Below the pieces are notes generated by a model, which saw nothing but the letters and a program-made list of their open reading frames with translations, made no database searches and was not told where the DNA came from. A stretch of DNA of 32,448 nucleotides from JAEUMD01 sp050250815 (GTDB lineage: Bacteria; Pseudomonadota; Alphaproteobacteria; Rhizobiales; Hyphomicrobiaceae): assembly GCA_050250815.1 (NCBI GenBank), contig JBFWNY010000039.1, positions 1 to 32,448 of the forward strand. Reading direction: 5' to 3'. A program made the position numbers and the translations under genes. Of this stretch, positions 6,689 to 14,695 are shown piece after piece (within the stretch, counting starts at the first letter, position 1; every line of letters starts with the position of its first letter).

Positions 6689-8383
6689 GTGCAGCGCGCG
6701 ACAGTGCTCTTACTCGGCGGCTACGGCGTATTCGGCGCGCGTATTGCGATGGCGCTGGCGCGTGACAGCGCCTGGGATGTCGTCGTGGCCGGACGTGACC
6801 TGTCGGCGGCCAACCGCTTCGCCAAGGTCCATGGAACACGCGCTGCCCTAATCGATCGCGATGCCGCCGATCTTTCCCAGCGCATCGCGCACGAGCATCC
6901 TTTCGCCGTCGTCGATGCCGCCGGTCCATTCCAGGATTACGGAGGAGATCGCTATCGCGTGGCGCGTGCGGCGGTGGCTGCCGGCGCGCACTATCTCGAC
7001 CTGTCGGATGACGCGGACTTCACGCGAGGGATTACCGCACTGGACGAAGCTGCGCGTGAGGCCGGAGTTGCGATCCTGTCCGGTGTCTCCTCTGTCCCCG
7101 CACTCTCGTCCGCCGCCGTCGCGGTGCTGAGCGAAGGACTGACGCGCATCGATCTCATTGACAGTGTGATCCTGCCAGGTAACCGGGCGCCGCGCGGCCT
7201 GTCGGTCGTGCGCGCCATCGTTGGTCAGGCGGGGCGCCCGCTCCGCGTGCTGCTGGGCGGAACGTGGGTTGATGTCCCGGCATGGTCGGCCATCGACCGC
7301 GTCGATCTGGCGGTTGCGGGTCGCGCGCCGCTGAAGGGGCGATGGGCGAGCTTCATCGGTGCCCCGGACATCGACCTATTCCCTGAAGCCTTCGACGCGC
7401 GCAGCGTGCTGTTCCGTGCGGGTCTGGAACTCAAGATAATGCACGGCGGCTTGGCGATGCTGGCGCAACTCGTTCGTTGGGGTCTCGTCGCGACGCTCGC
7501 GCCAATGGCGCCGTTGCTGAAGCGTGTCGCCGATTGGTTGGAGCCGTTCGGCAGTGACCGCGGTGGCATGCGCGTCGCCGTTGTTGGGCGGGACAGCGAA
7601 GGGCGCATCGAGCGGCGGACGTGGACACTTGTCGCGGAGGCAGGCGACGGGCCGCACGTGCCGGCCGTACCGGCACGCGTGCTGCTCGTCGATCTGGCGG
7701 CCGCAAAGGTTGCTGCCGGAGCGCGCCCCGCGATCGCTGTCTTCCCGCTCGCAGCCGCGGAGGCTGCCATGTCGCATCTGTCAATTGCGTTCGGCCGGAC
7801 GCGTGAGGCGGTGGAACCGCTGTTCGCGGAGCAGTTGGGCCGCGATCGGTGGTCGACGCTGCCACCGGCGCTGCGTCGACTGCACGACGTGGCTTTCGCC
7901 GATACCTTCGCCGGAATGGGCGAGGTCCTGCGCGGCACAGGTCTCGCGGCGCGGCTGATTGGCTGGGCTATGGGGTTTCCTCCGGCCGGTCGCAATGTGC
8001 TGGTCAACGTGAGAATGCAGCGTGTCGGCACGGACGAGGTCTGGGTGCGCGACTTCGCTGGCCGCAGGTTCCGCTCGCGCATATCACCGGGCGGATCACG
8101 GGGCTCGGGTGAGGTCCGCGAGCACTTTGGACTTCTGTCGTTTGCGATCCCCCTGGCCTTTTCGGACGGTGCACTGGCGTATCCCGTGCAACGCGCCTTC
8201 CTGCTCGGCGTGCCGCTGCCGCGGTGGCTGACGCCGCGAAGCGAAACACACGAGCGGGTGGATGAAGCGGGGCGTGCTTGTTTCGACGTGCGCATCTCGA
8301 TGCCGGGCATCGGTCACGTCGTGTCCTACATGGGTTGGCTCGAGCCGGTATCCGACCAACACGAAGGCCGACCCCAGATTTGA
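6689..8383 (+). CDS. Saccharopine dehydrogenase-like NAD(P)-binding protein fused to DUF4166
   Basis: 564 residues from the GTG at 6689. The N-terminus has a Rossmann nucleotide-binding turn (VLLLGGYGVFGARIA, about residues 5-19), then VVVAGRD and DAAGPFQDYG, as in the saccharopine dehydrogenase NADP-binding family. The C-terminal 170 residues match DUF4166: LPPALRRLHDVAF, GWAMGFPPAG, VWVRDFAGRRFRS, EHFGLLSFAIPL and MPGIGHVVSYMGWLEP. The reaction is unknown; this architecture is annotated in other bacteria as saccharopine dehydrogenase or KR-like protein without biochemical proof, and the protein is unlikely to work in lysine metabolism. A TTG at 6665 is also in frame but starts immediately after the hairpin arm with no room for a ribosome-binding site. 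It lies downstream of the decarboxylase; co-regulation is uncertain because of the hairpin between them. Confidence 0.82.
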   Translation: MQRATVLLLGGYGVFGARIAMALARDSAWDVVVAGRDLSAANRFAKVHGTRAALIDRDAADLSQRIAHEHPFAVVDAAGPFQDYGGDRYRVARAAVAAGAHYLDLSDDADFTRGITALDEAAREAGVAILSGVSSVPALSSAAVAVLSEGLTRIDLIDSVILPGNRAPRGLSVVRAIVGQAGRPLRVLLGGTWVDVPAWSAIDRVDLAVAGRAPLKGRWASFIGAPDIDLFPEAFDARSVLFRAGLELKIMHGGLAMLAQLVRWGLVATLAPMAPLLKRVADWLEPFGSDRGGMRVAVVGRDSEGRIERRTWTLVAEAGDGPHVPAVPARVLLVDLAAAKVAAGARPAIAVFPLAAAEAAMSHLSIAFGRTREAVEPLFAEQLGRDRWSTLPPALRRLHDVAFADTFAGMGEVLRGTGLAARLIGWAMGFPPAGRNVLVNVRMQRVGTDEVWVRDFAGRRFRSRISPGGSRGSGEVREHFGLLSFAIPLAFSDGALAYPVQRAFLLGVPLPRWLTPRSETHERVDEAGRACFDVRISMPGIGHVVSYMGWLEPVSDQHEGRPQI

Positions 8384-8447
8384 ATGCGCGGCGCCACCAG
8401 GCCGCTTACTCGCGCGCCGCCGTTGGGCGGCGTCACCCGCCCGCCGA

Positions 8448-9632
8448 TCAGCGATTGCCCGGCGCGGCCTCGACTGACTTGCGCAAAGCCTCGATAATGA
8501 TGCGGCTGCGCTCGACCTCTTCGGCGGCATCCTTGAGCCGCGCCGCTTCGGCCTCGGCCTCGGCGAGACGCCCGGCCGTTTCGGTGGCCTTGGCTTCCTG
8601 AGCCGCGAGCGCCTCCGAGACGCGCGTGCGCTCGGCTTCCGCCTCCTGCTGTGCCTGCGTGGCCTGGGCGAGCTCTCGCTTCAACCTCTCGATCTCGGCC
8701 GCGGCTCCGCTGCGTGCATCCGCCTGACTTGCGATCTGGTCTTCGAGACGCTTCTTCTCCTGCGTCAGTCGCGTCACTTCGGCGGCCGTGGTCGTGCGTG
8801 CCTTCTCTGCCTCCTGCTGAGCCTGCGTGGCCCTGGCGAGTTCCTGTTTCAACCCGTCGATCTCTGCCGCGGCTCCGCTGCGTGCATCCGCCTGACCTGC
8901 AATCTGGTCTTCGAGACGCTTCTTCTCCTGCATCAGTCGCGCCACTTCGGCAGCCGATGCCGAGCGTGCCTGCTCAGCCTCCTGCAGACGTGTACGCAGG
9001 CCCTGGGCCTCCCGCTTCAGCGCTTCAGCTTCCACTGCTGCCTGCCGCTTTTCTTCTTCGAGTGCTGGAGCCTTGGCGGCTTCCGCCTTTAGTTTGGAGA
9101 GTTCATCCTCGAGGCGCTTTGTTTCACCGCGCGCTGTTGCCAGCTCCGAAGCGGTGTTGGCGTGCATTGAGGCCTGGGCTTCGAGCTTGTCGAGCTTTTC
9201 GGCGTCGGTCTTGCTGCTCGCTTCGGCCCGTTCGCGCGCGGCATCGGCCTCGGCAAGCTTCTGGCGCGCGGCAGCCAGATCCGCTTCGAGGGCCTTGGTG
9301 CGCGCGCCGGCTGCGTCGGCAGCGTCCGCACTCTGCTTTGCTTCCGCGGCCTGCTGTAGCGCGGCCTTGCGCGCGGCTTCCTCGGTTGCAAGGGATGCGC
9401 GCAGCGCCTGCACTTCGGCCTGCAGGCGCTGCAAGTCGGCGTGGGAGCGAGCATCCTCGGCGCTGGCATCGGGTAGCCGCCGGTCATCGCTGAAGGTCGG
9501 GGCGGCCGGCACGCGCGTCTGTGCCTGAAGGAGCGTCGTCGCCGAGATGCACAGTGCGGCCGTGGCCGCGACGGTGATGACGGCAGGCCCGGCCCTGAGC
9601 AGCCAGATCGCTAGAGGTGTCATCGGTGTCAC
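8448..9632 (-). CDS. Membrane-anchored long coiled-coil protein with 56-residue tandem repeats
   Basis: 394 residues from a GTG at 9632 (an ATG three codons on, at 9623, is equally possible). One hydrophobic helix at about residues 7-36 anchors or exports it. From about residue 63 to the end it is an almost unbroken Ala/Glu/Lys/Arg-rich coiled coil without a recognisable catalytic domain. Two consecutive 56-residue units share the core RLEDQIA.QADARSGAAAEI. They are encoded by the 168-base direct repeats at 8817-8984 and 8649-8816, and a degenerate third unit follows. It is the last gene of a three-gene operon: the GTG overlaps the TGA of the preceding gene by four bases (GTGA), indicating translational coupling. 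Probably a structural or scaffolding partner of the Sel1-like membrane protein encoded just upstream. Function unknown. Confidence 0.75.
   Translation of the reverse strand: MTPMTPLAIWLLRAGPAVITVAATAALCISATTLLQAQTRVPAAPTFSDDRRLPDASAEDARSHADLQRLQAEVQALRASLATEEAARKAALQQAAEAKQSADAADAAGARTKALEADLAAARQKLAEADAARERAEASSKTDAEKLDKLEAQASMHANTASELATARGETKRLEDELSKLKAEAAKAPALEEEKRQAAVEAEALKREAQGLRTRLQEAEQARSASAAEVARLMQEKKRLEDQIAGQADARSGAAAEIDGLKQELARATQAQQEAEKARTTTAAEVTRLTQEKKRLEDQIASQADARSGAAAEIERLKRELAQATQAQQEAEAERTRVSEALAAQEAKATETAGRLAEAEAEAARLKDAAEEVERSRIIIEALRKSVEAAPGNR
8649..8984 (-). repeat. Two 168-base tandem repeats inside the coiled-coil gene
   Basis: Copy 1 is 8984-8817 and copy 2 is 8816-8649 in gene order. 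Both begin with the codons for QEAE and share long nearly identical DNA stretches (for example around 8695-8760 and 8863-8930), so the duplication is recent enough to show at the nucleotide level. A third, diverged copy starts at 8648. Each unit is 56 codons, eight heptads, so the coiled-coil register is kept. Confidence 0.85.
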
Positions 9633-11140
9633 CTGCCCTGGCTCGACAGTCGAGCGATGGCGGCGTCGACATCGCGGCAGCCGCCGTTGGCCCGCGCCCG
9701 GCGGTAATTGGCCAGCGCTTCGGCAGGTTGGGCCGGAACGCCCAGGCCCTGCTCATAGAGCGTTGCCAGGAAGCAGAAGGCGACGGGATCGCCCTGCGCC
9801 GCTGACAGCTCCCAGAGCACGCGGGCGGTCGCGTAGTCGGGTGGGCCTGAGCGTGGCGAAGCGTAAAGCGTGCCGAGCTGTGTCATCGCCCATCCCATCC
9901 GACGGTCTCCCAGTCCAAGCACTAGGGCGCGTCGCAGCCAGAACTTCGCCTCGTCCGCGTCTCGCGATGCGTCGGCTTCAGAAATGAGCCTGTCGGCGCG
10001 CTTCAGGGCCTCGTCGATGTTGACGTTGGCAGTATCGAGCCCACGCTCGGAGCGATCGGGGACGTCGAGAAGCTTTGTAAGGAGGGTGAGGCGGTCGGCC
10101 TCCTGTGTCGCAAGGACTGCTGCAGGCGCCGGCAAGCGGCCCGGCGCGAGCAGAAAGAGCAGGCCTGCAAGGGCACCGGTGACCACGAACGCGATTGCGA
10201 ACGCGCGCATCAGGCGCGGCTCCCGGTCGGGCTTGCGCACCGCAGTCGCGATTTCGATCCGGGCTGGCGTAGCAGGCGGCCGCGCAACCTCCACCTGTTT
10301 GGAGGTCGGAGAAGTTGCGGTCTCCGGGACGACGATTTCGGTGGGCGCTTCCGACGGATCGATCGGCACCGTCATCTGCGGTTCCGCAGGCTGGGGCGGC
10401 AGTGGCGGCGGTGTCAGCGCGTGAGAGGGCGGAGCGGTGTCGATAGCGTCATTGACGGCGCGTGCATCGACTGGCGCGTCAACGTCAACTGGCGGAGCGG
10501 CGGTCGCTGGGCTACCGAGCGAAAGACCAGCCGGCAGCCGCGCTTCGCTGACCCGCGGCGCGGCAGTCTCGACCGCCGAAGCGGCGCCAACGAGGTCTGG
10601 CAGGGCGGGAGGGGGAGGCTCGGATGGCGGCCGTGACTTGAGACGGGAGAGCGCGTCACGGGTCTGCATCTCAACGGCAGCTTTGTCGGCGGCGGCAATG
10701 GCGGCGACCAGTTGCTCGATCTCGGCTCGCTGGGCGGCCGCGCGGGCGGCAAGATCAGCGGCCCGCCGTTCGCCGGTGACTACGCCGCCGCCGCGGCGGC
10801 GTGGGCGGGCGATGGGCAGGCTCGGCCACAAGAGTTCGGTGCTCGCTTGCGCTGCGGGTACGGTAAGGACCACGGGCGTACCGGGCAGGAGCGCCGGCGA
10901 CTGAGTGACCTCAGGGCCCAGCACCAACTCGACACCCTGATCGCCGATCCGAGTCTCGATGGGTGCAAGGTCGCCCGCGGGCCAGCCGTCGGGTGCGGGC
11001 GCACCGCTCTCGTCGTCGATGGGTTCGATGCGGAACGTGGGCGCCTCCGGGAGGATCCACATGCCGTTGAGCCGGATCACTGCATCGCCGGCCTTGTCTG
11101 GTCCGGCCTCTCGTACGACCTCGATGCTCACGACGCTCAC
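9629..11140 (-). CDS. Membrane protein with Pro/Ala-rich linker and C-terminal Sel1-like repeats
   Basis: 503 residues from a GTG at 11140 that overlaps the stop of the preceding gene as GTGA; a GTG at 11131 is an alternative, and the frame is open back to 11272. Residues 1-110 form an unassigned, apparently beta-rich domain (EVVREAGP, AVIRLNGMWILPEAPTFRIEP). Residues 120-170 are a short charged helix and 170-305 a Pro/Ala/Thr-rich disordered linker. A single transmembrane helix lies at about 312-333, and residues about 375-500 contain helical Sel1/TPR-like repeats (FWLRRALVLGLGDRRMGWAMTQLGTLY, then AFCFLATLYEQGLG). With no signal sequence, the N-terminal part is most likely cytoplasmic and the repeats periplasmic. 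Middle gene of the 11790-8448 operon. I do not recognise a named family for the whole protein. Confidence 0.72.
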   Translation of the reverse strand: MSVVSIEVVREAGPDKAGDAVIRLNGMWILPEAPTFRIEPIDDESGAPAPDGWPAGDLAPIETRIGDQGVELVLGPEVTQSPALLPGTPVVLTVPAAQASTELLWPSLPIARPRRRGGGVVTGERRAADLAARAAAQRAEIEQLVAAIAAADKAAVEMQTRDALSRLKSRPPSEPPPPALPDLVGAASAVETAAPRVSEARLPAGLSLGSPATAAPPVDVDAPVDARAVNDAIDTAPPSHALTPPPLPPQPAEPQMTVPIDPSEAPTEIVVPETATSPTSKQVEVARPPATPARIEIATAVRKPDREPRLMRAFAIAFVVTGALAGLLFLLAPGRLPAPAAVLATQEADRLTLLTKLLDVPDRSERGLDTANVNIDEALKRADRLISEADASRDADEAKFWLRRALVLGLGDRRMGWAMTQLGTLYASPRSGPPDYATARVLWELSAAQGDPVAFCFLATLYEQGLGVPAQPAEALANYRRARANGGCRDVDAAIARLSSQGR

Positions 11141-11790
11141 AACTTGACCTCGAGGTTGCTGGGAAGGAACTGGGCCAGCAGCCTGGCCAGATCCGACTTG
11201 GCTTCGCCGTCCGCCATAAAGCTCGCCGAGGCGATATTGGCGTCGACCATGGCGGCAAACGACGCGCACCACAGTTCTGTCACAGGTAGGCCCGCGGTCC
11301 AGGCAGAATTGAGGTCGGCAGCATCCGGGCAGTTGGCAGTGTGATGGAACGAGGCTGCACCTTCATGACCGTTGGTGCCTGTCTCCAGGCTCAACCGCTC
11401 GACAAAGCCGTTGATGACGGCGCCCGCGGTGCCGGCGAAGACGTGTTCCTCGTCGGCTCTCTCGCCGATCGTGTGAACGAGCCCGTCGGAGAGGCGGCGG
11501 GGCAAACCAATGCGAATTGCTCCTAGACCCAACTCGTCGACGATATGCTCGATCGTGTCGCCAGACAGTCCGATGGGGATCAGCACCGGGCCGTCTTCGG
11601 GATCGCTCTCCTCGACGAAACGTGCGCGCGTCGATGCAACTGCGCTGGTCGGCAGCTCGATGTCGATGAATTTGGGGCCGGACCGCGGCACGAGCCGCGC
11701 CACCGTTCCGCGCAATGGGTGCGCGGGTTCGCGGCTTTCAGCCTCGGCGGATGGCGGCTCCGCCCGTGCTGGTCGCTCGGAGGCCACCAT
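11137..11790 (-). CDS. Hypothetical soluble protein, first gene of a coupled three-gene operon
   Basis: 217 residues from the ATG at 11790, chosen because TAAGGG stands five to six bases upstream; a TTG at 11805 is in frame but has no better signal. The first 30 residues are Ala/Pro/Glu-rich and probably disordered. The rest alternates strands and helices: FIDIELPTS, PVLIPIGLSGDTIEHIVDELG, AIRIGLPRRLSDGLVHTIGER. A C-terminal helical section ends in LARLLAQFLPSNLEVKL. It has no signal peptide or membrane helix, so it is likely cytoplasmic. I do not recognise the family. Its stop codon overlaps the GTG start of the Sel1-like membrane protein, so the two are probably made in a fixed ratio and may interact through that protein's cytoplasmic N-terminal domain. 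Confidence 0.65.
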   Translation of the reverse strand: MVASERPARAEPPSAEAESREPAHPLRGTVARLVPRSGPKFIDIELPTSAVASTRARFVEESDPEDGPVLIPIGLSGDTIEHIVDELGLGAIRIGLPRRLSDGLVHTIGERADEEHVFAGTAGAVINGFVERLSLETGTNGHEGAASFHHTANCPDAADLNSAWTAGLPVTELWCASFAAMVDANIASASFMADGEAKSDLARLLAQFLPSNLEVKL

Positions 11791-12146
11791 CAAGCCCTTA
11801 CTCAATTACAATTCGCCCGGATTTCACATCCGGCACTCGTCAACTCTCCCGCCCGTCAGGTACTAATGCCCAACCGGACGAAAGGGATTGGCCGCCGTTT
11901 TGAAGCCCGATCCCCATTCTTGTGCCGCAGCACCCGGAGCATGCGCCAAATACGGTCCACGGCTTGTCCGGATACACGGGATGGCAGAGGTAGCAAATCT
12001 GCCCCGCGATGCCAATTGTGCGGTCGCCGAATGACGCCGGGCGAGGCATCGCCACAACACATGCCGGCCTAGCCACGGCGAATGAGCGAAATTGAGTTTG
12101 GTTAATGCCGCCGGAAATTGCCGAGTTGGATTAGCTCATAGGCCCG
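11791..12146. other. Intergenic region between the unknown operon and the GGDEF-EAL gene
   Basis: 356 bases without a convincing gene. It must contain the promoter of the leftward operon and the 3' end of the GGDEF-EAL transcript. An AT-richer part (about 12080-12135) and another next to the operon start (11795-11825) are the likeliest regulatory segments. A minus-strand ORF of 78 codons (11840-12076) contains two cysteine pairs (CYLCH and CSGCC) but has no ribosome-binding site and ordinary third-position usage. I see no clear terminator hairpin. Confidence 0.4.
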
Positions 12147-14453
12147 TCAGGCAGCCTGTTGTCCTTCCGCGGTTTGTTCAGAGGCGCCGTCCTGAGACGA
12201 GCGCGGCGCCGTGACACCGATGACGTGGTCGAGTTCGCGCAGTGGACGCGGCTTGCTGAAGAAATAGCCCTGAGCCTTGTCGCAGCCGATGGCAGCCAGT
12301 GTCGAGAGCTGGTCCTCTGTCTCGACGCCTTCAGCGACCGTTGTCATGCCCATGCAGCGGGCCAGCGAGGTGATGACATCGATGATCGACCGCGAATGCT
12401 TATTCTGGCCCAGTGCCCGCACGAAAGTCTGGTCGATTTTGATGATGTCGATGGCGTAGGTCTGAAGATAGCTTAGCGAGGAATAGCCGGTGCCGAAGTC
12501 GTCGAGCGCGACCCGCACGCCGAGCTGCCGGATCTGCTCGAGCTGCCTCAGGGTTGTGCTGTCTTTCTTCATTAGCAGGGACTCGGTAATCTCGATGATG
12601 AGGCGGGACGGCGGCAACCCGGAGACGCGAAGCGCGCTTTCGACGGAGGCGGCAACATCGCTGTCGCGGAACTCAATCGCGGAAACGTTGACCGACAAAG
12701 AAAGATTCGGTGAGCACTCGGCAATGTCAACGCAGGCGCGTTGCAGAACCCATGAGCCGATCTCGACGATGAGGCCGGTCTGCTCGGCGACAGGAATGAA
12801 CATTCCAGGCGGAATCAGCCCTTTGACCGGATGTCGCCAGCGTATGAGCGCCTCGACGCCCGTGACGCTGCGCTCGGCGATGGAATTGATCGGCTGATAG
12901 TGGATCTCCAGTTGGTCGCCGACGATCGCTGCCCGTAGACCAATCTCGATCTCGCGGCGAGCACGTGCCTCCTCGTTCATGCGGTCGTCGTAGATCCGGA
13001 AGTTGCCGCCGCCGCCGTTCTTCACTGCATAGAGGGCGAGATCGGCCGATCGCATGAGCTGGTCGGAATCCCGCGCGTCGTCGCAATCGGCGAGGATACC
13101 GATACTGGCGCCGCCTTCCACGCGCACGCCCTCGATCTCGTGGGGCTTGGCAAGCTCCCGGCATAGCCGCTCGCCGAGTGCCTCGGCGTGCTCGGAGCGC
13201 GAAACGTCGAGCTGGATCACGGCAAACTCGTCGCCGCCCAGTCGAGCGACCATATCGCGCTGGCGGACGCAGCGGCGCAGCCTCTGGCCGACCGCGACGA
13301 GAACCGCGTCGCCTATGGGATGACCGTAGGTGTCGTTGACGTCCTTGAAATTGTCGAGGTCGATGAGATGTAGCGCGAAGGGCGTCGCTCTGCGGCGATC
13401 GTTGATGAGAGCAGCCAGTCGGTGGGCGAACTCGGTGCGGTTGAGCAGTCGGGTCAGCGGGTCGTAACTGGCGAGGAAGCTCAATCGCTTTTCGATGCGG
13501 CGGCGGCGGAAGATGCTGGCCGCCAGGACGGCAAGCACCGCGAACGTCAACAGGCCGCCGCCGGCGACGTAGGCTTGGCGGCTTTTGCGCCAGGCAATGT
13601 ATTGGGGAGCGTCCGAGCGTGTGATCACGGCCTTAAGCGGGAAGTCGCGTCCCTGGCGGCTCGCAGTGATGAGGGGGCCGCTTGCCGTCTCCCGTATCGT
13701 TTCCAGAATGCCCGAGCTGTCCCGAACGGCCGGGTTTGCCTCGGCTTCCCGCGGCAGCGGCTGGCCCAACAGGTCCGAGTAGATACCGGCGCCGGCGCGA
13801 ACGATGCCGTCGGTGCCGACGATGGCGAGGCCACCGTCTTCACCGACCATGAGCGAGCCGAAGGAGCGCGTCAGGTAATCGGGATCGAGCGAGACCACGA
13901 GAACACCGGCGAAGGCGCCGCTACTGTCACGGAACGGGCGAGTGAACTGAACCGACCAGCGGTGCGAGGCGCGGCCGAGCACGGGCCTTGAGATGAACAG
14001 CTCGTCGGTTCCGGACGCCTTATGCACGCGGAAGTGCTCCCGATCGCTGAGGTCGATGGGCTTTTCCGGAAAGAGCATTTTGCTCGAAGTTATCATCATG
14101 CCGGTGCGATCAATGACCGCGATCTGCACCGTTCGCTTGCTGAACGTGAATTCTTCCTGCACGAGAGTGGGCCAATCCGCTTTATGGCCGTTGCGCTCGT
14201 AGCTGGACCTCAGATACTTGAGGATGCGATCGATCTCGCTGGCCGTGCGGTCGGTGCTCTGCTCGAAGACGAGCGCCAGGTTCGCCGTCTCCTGCGCCAT
14301 CGCCCTCACCATCGTGTTGTGGTGAGCGCCGATCTGGAGACCGACCGCGATCCAGATCGTGGCGATCAGGGCCGTGCCCAGGCCGAGCAGGGGAAGTTTC
14401 CATGAGAGCGCGGCTCGCGCGAACAGGGCGCGGGATCTGGACAGGCGTTTCAA
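12147..14453 (-). CDS. Membrane-bound GGDEF-EAL protein (cyclic di-GMP synthesis and breakdown) with periplasmic sensor
   Basis: 768 residues from a TTG start. A stop at 14475-14477 closes the frame, TTG is the only start codon between, and GGAG lies nine bases upstream. Transmembrane helices at about 21-42 and 297-315 bracket a periplasmic domain of about 250 residues that resembles a double-Cache sensor (VIDRTGMMITSS, then SDREHFRVHK, GVLVVSLDP, AIVGTDGIV). The GGDEF domain (about 325-490) has intact GGDEF at 406-410 and an inhibitory-site RxxD (397-400) five residues before it. The EAL domain (about 505-745) has EALIR at 534-538, Asn589, Glu624, DDFGTG at 651-656, Lys672 and Glu708, the residues expected for active phosphodiesterase. 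Both activities may therefore be present, with the ligand sensed in the periplasm deciding the balance. Neighbours give no clue to the output. Confidence 0.93.
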   Translation of the reverse strand: MKRLSRSRALFARAALSWKLPLLGLGTALIATIWIAVGLQIGAHHNTMVRAMAQETANLALVFEQSTDRTASEIDRILKYLRSSYERNGHKADWPTLVQEEFTFSKRTVQIAVIDRTGMMITSSKMLFPEKPIDLSDREHFRVHKASGTDELFISRPVLGRASHRWSVQFTRPFRDSSGAFAGVLVVSLDPDYLTRSFGSLMVGEDGGLAIVGTDGIVRAGAGIYSDLLGQPLPREAEANPAVRDSSGILETIRETASGPLITASRQGRDFPLKAVITRSDAPQYIAWRKSRQAYVAGGGLLTFAVLAVLAASIFRRRRIEKRLSFLASYDPLTRLLNRTEFAHRLAALINDRRRATPFALHLIDLDNFKDVNDTYGHPIGDAVLVAVGQRLRRCVRQRDMVARLGGDEFAVIQLDVSRSEHAEALGERLCRELAKPHEIEGVRVEGGASIGILADCDDARDSDQLMRSADLALYAVKNGGGGNFRIYDDRMNEEARARREIEIGLRAAIVGDQLEIHYQPINSIAERSVTGVEALIRWRHPVKGLIPPGMFIPVAEQTGLIVEIGSWVLQRACVDIAECSPNLSLSVNVSAIEFRDSDVAASVESALRVSGLPPSRLIIEITESLLMKKDSTTLRQLEQIRQLGVRVALDDFGTGYSSLSYLQTYAIDIIKIDQTFVRALGQNKHSRSIIDVITSLARCMGMTTVAEGVETEDQLSTLAAIGCDKAQGYFFSKPRPLRELDHVIGVTAPRSSQDGASEQTAEGQQAA

Positions 14454-14620
14454 CGCAGTTACTCCGGCATGAAGCTATGGATGCATCGCGCTGCGGGGCG
14501 CGAGGTTATCGAGCATCATGCCGGGACACGGCTGGCGCCGTCGGGGCCCATGGCCCCGCGCCGGATCGTGGCCGGCGCGTCCTCCTCGAAGTTGGACCAG
14601 GATCGCACAGAGTTTTTGTG

Positions 14621-14682
14621 GAAGCGTAACCGCAGCGGGTAACGCTGCTCGCTCCCGATTAACGCGTCGGATGGATCATCCG
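14621..14682. other. Two inverted repeats in the spacer before the GGDEF-EAL gene
   Basis: AGCGTAACC (14621-14629) and GGTAACGCT (14636-14644) form a near-perfect nine-base inverted repeat. CGGATG (14668-14673) and CATCCG (14677-14682) form a perfect six-base stem with a three-base loop. They lie just beyond the TauE stop and upstream of the GGDEF-EAL start, both genes being on the minus strand. Neither has a T-run, so they may be weak terminators for the permease gene or binding sites for a regulator. Confidence 0.3.
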
Positions 14683-14695
14683 CCTACGTTGCAAT

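Noticed and set aside
5604..6929. 441-codon minus-strand ORF opposite the decarboxylase gene
   Set aside because: The sense strand encodes an intact decarboxylase with all catalytic residues; the antisense frame is open only because of the high GC content.
7225..8310. 361-codon minus-strand ORF opposite the DUF4166 protein
   Set aside because: Shadow of the sense gene with Ser/Arg-rich, low-complexity translation.
11840..12076. 78-codon minus-strand ORF with two cysteine pairs
   Set aside because: Possible small zinc protein, but no ribosome-binding site, ordinary codon usage and several overlapping frames; not enough to call it a gene.
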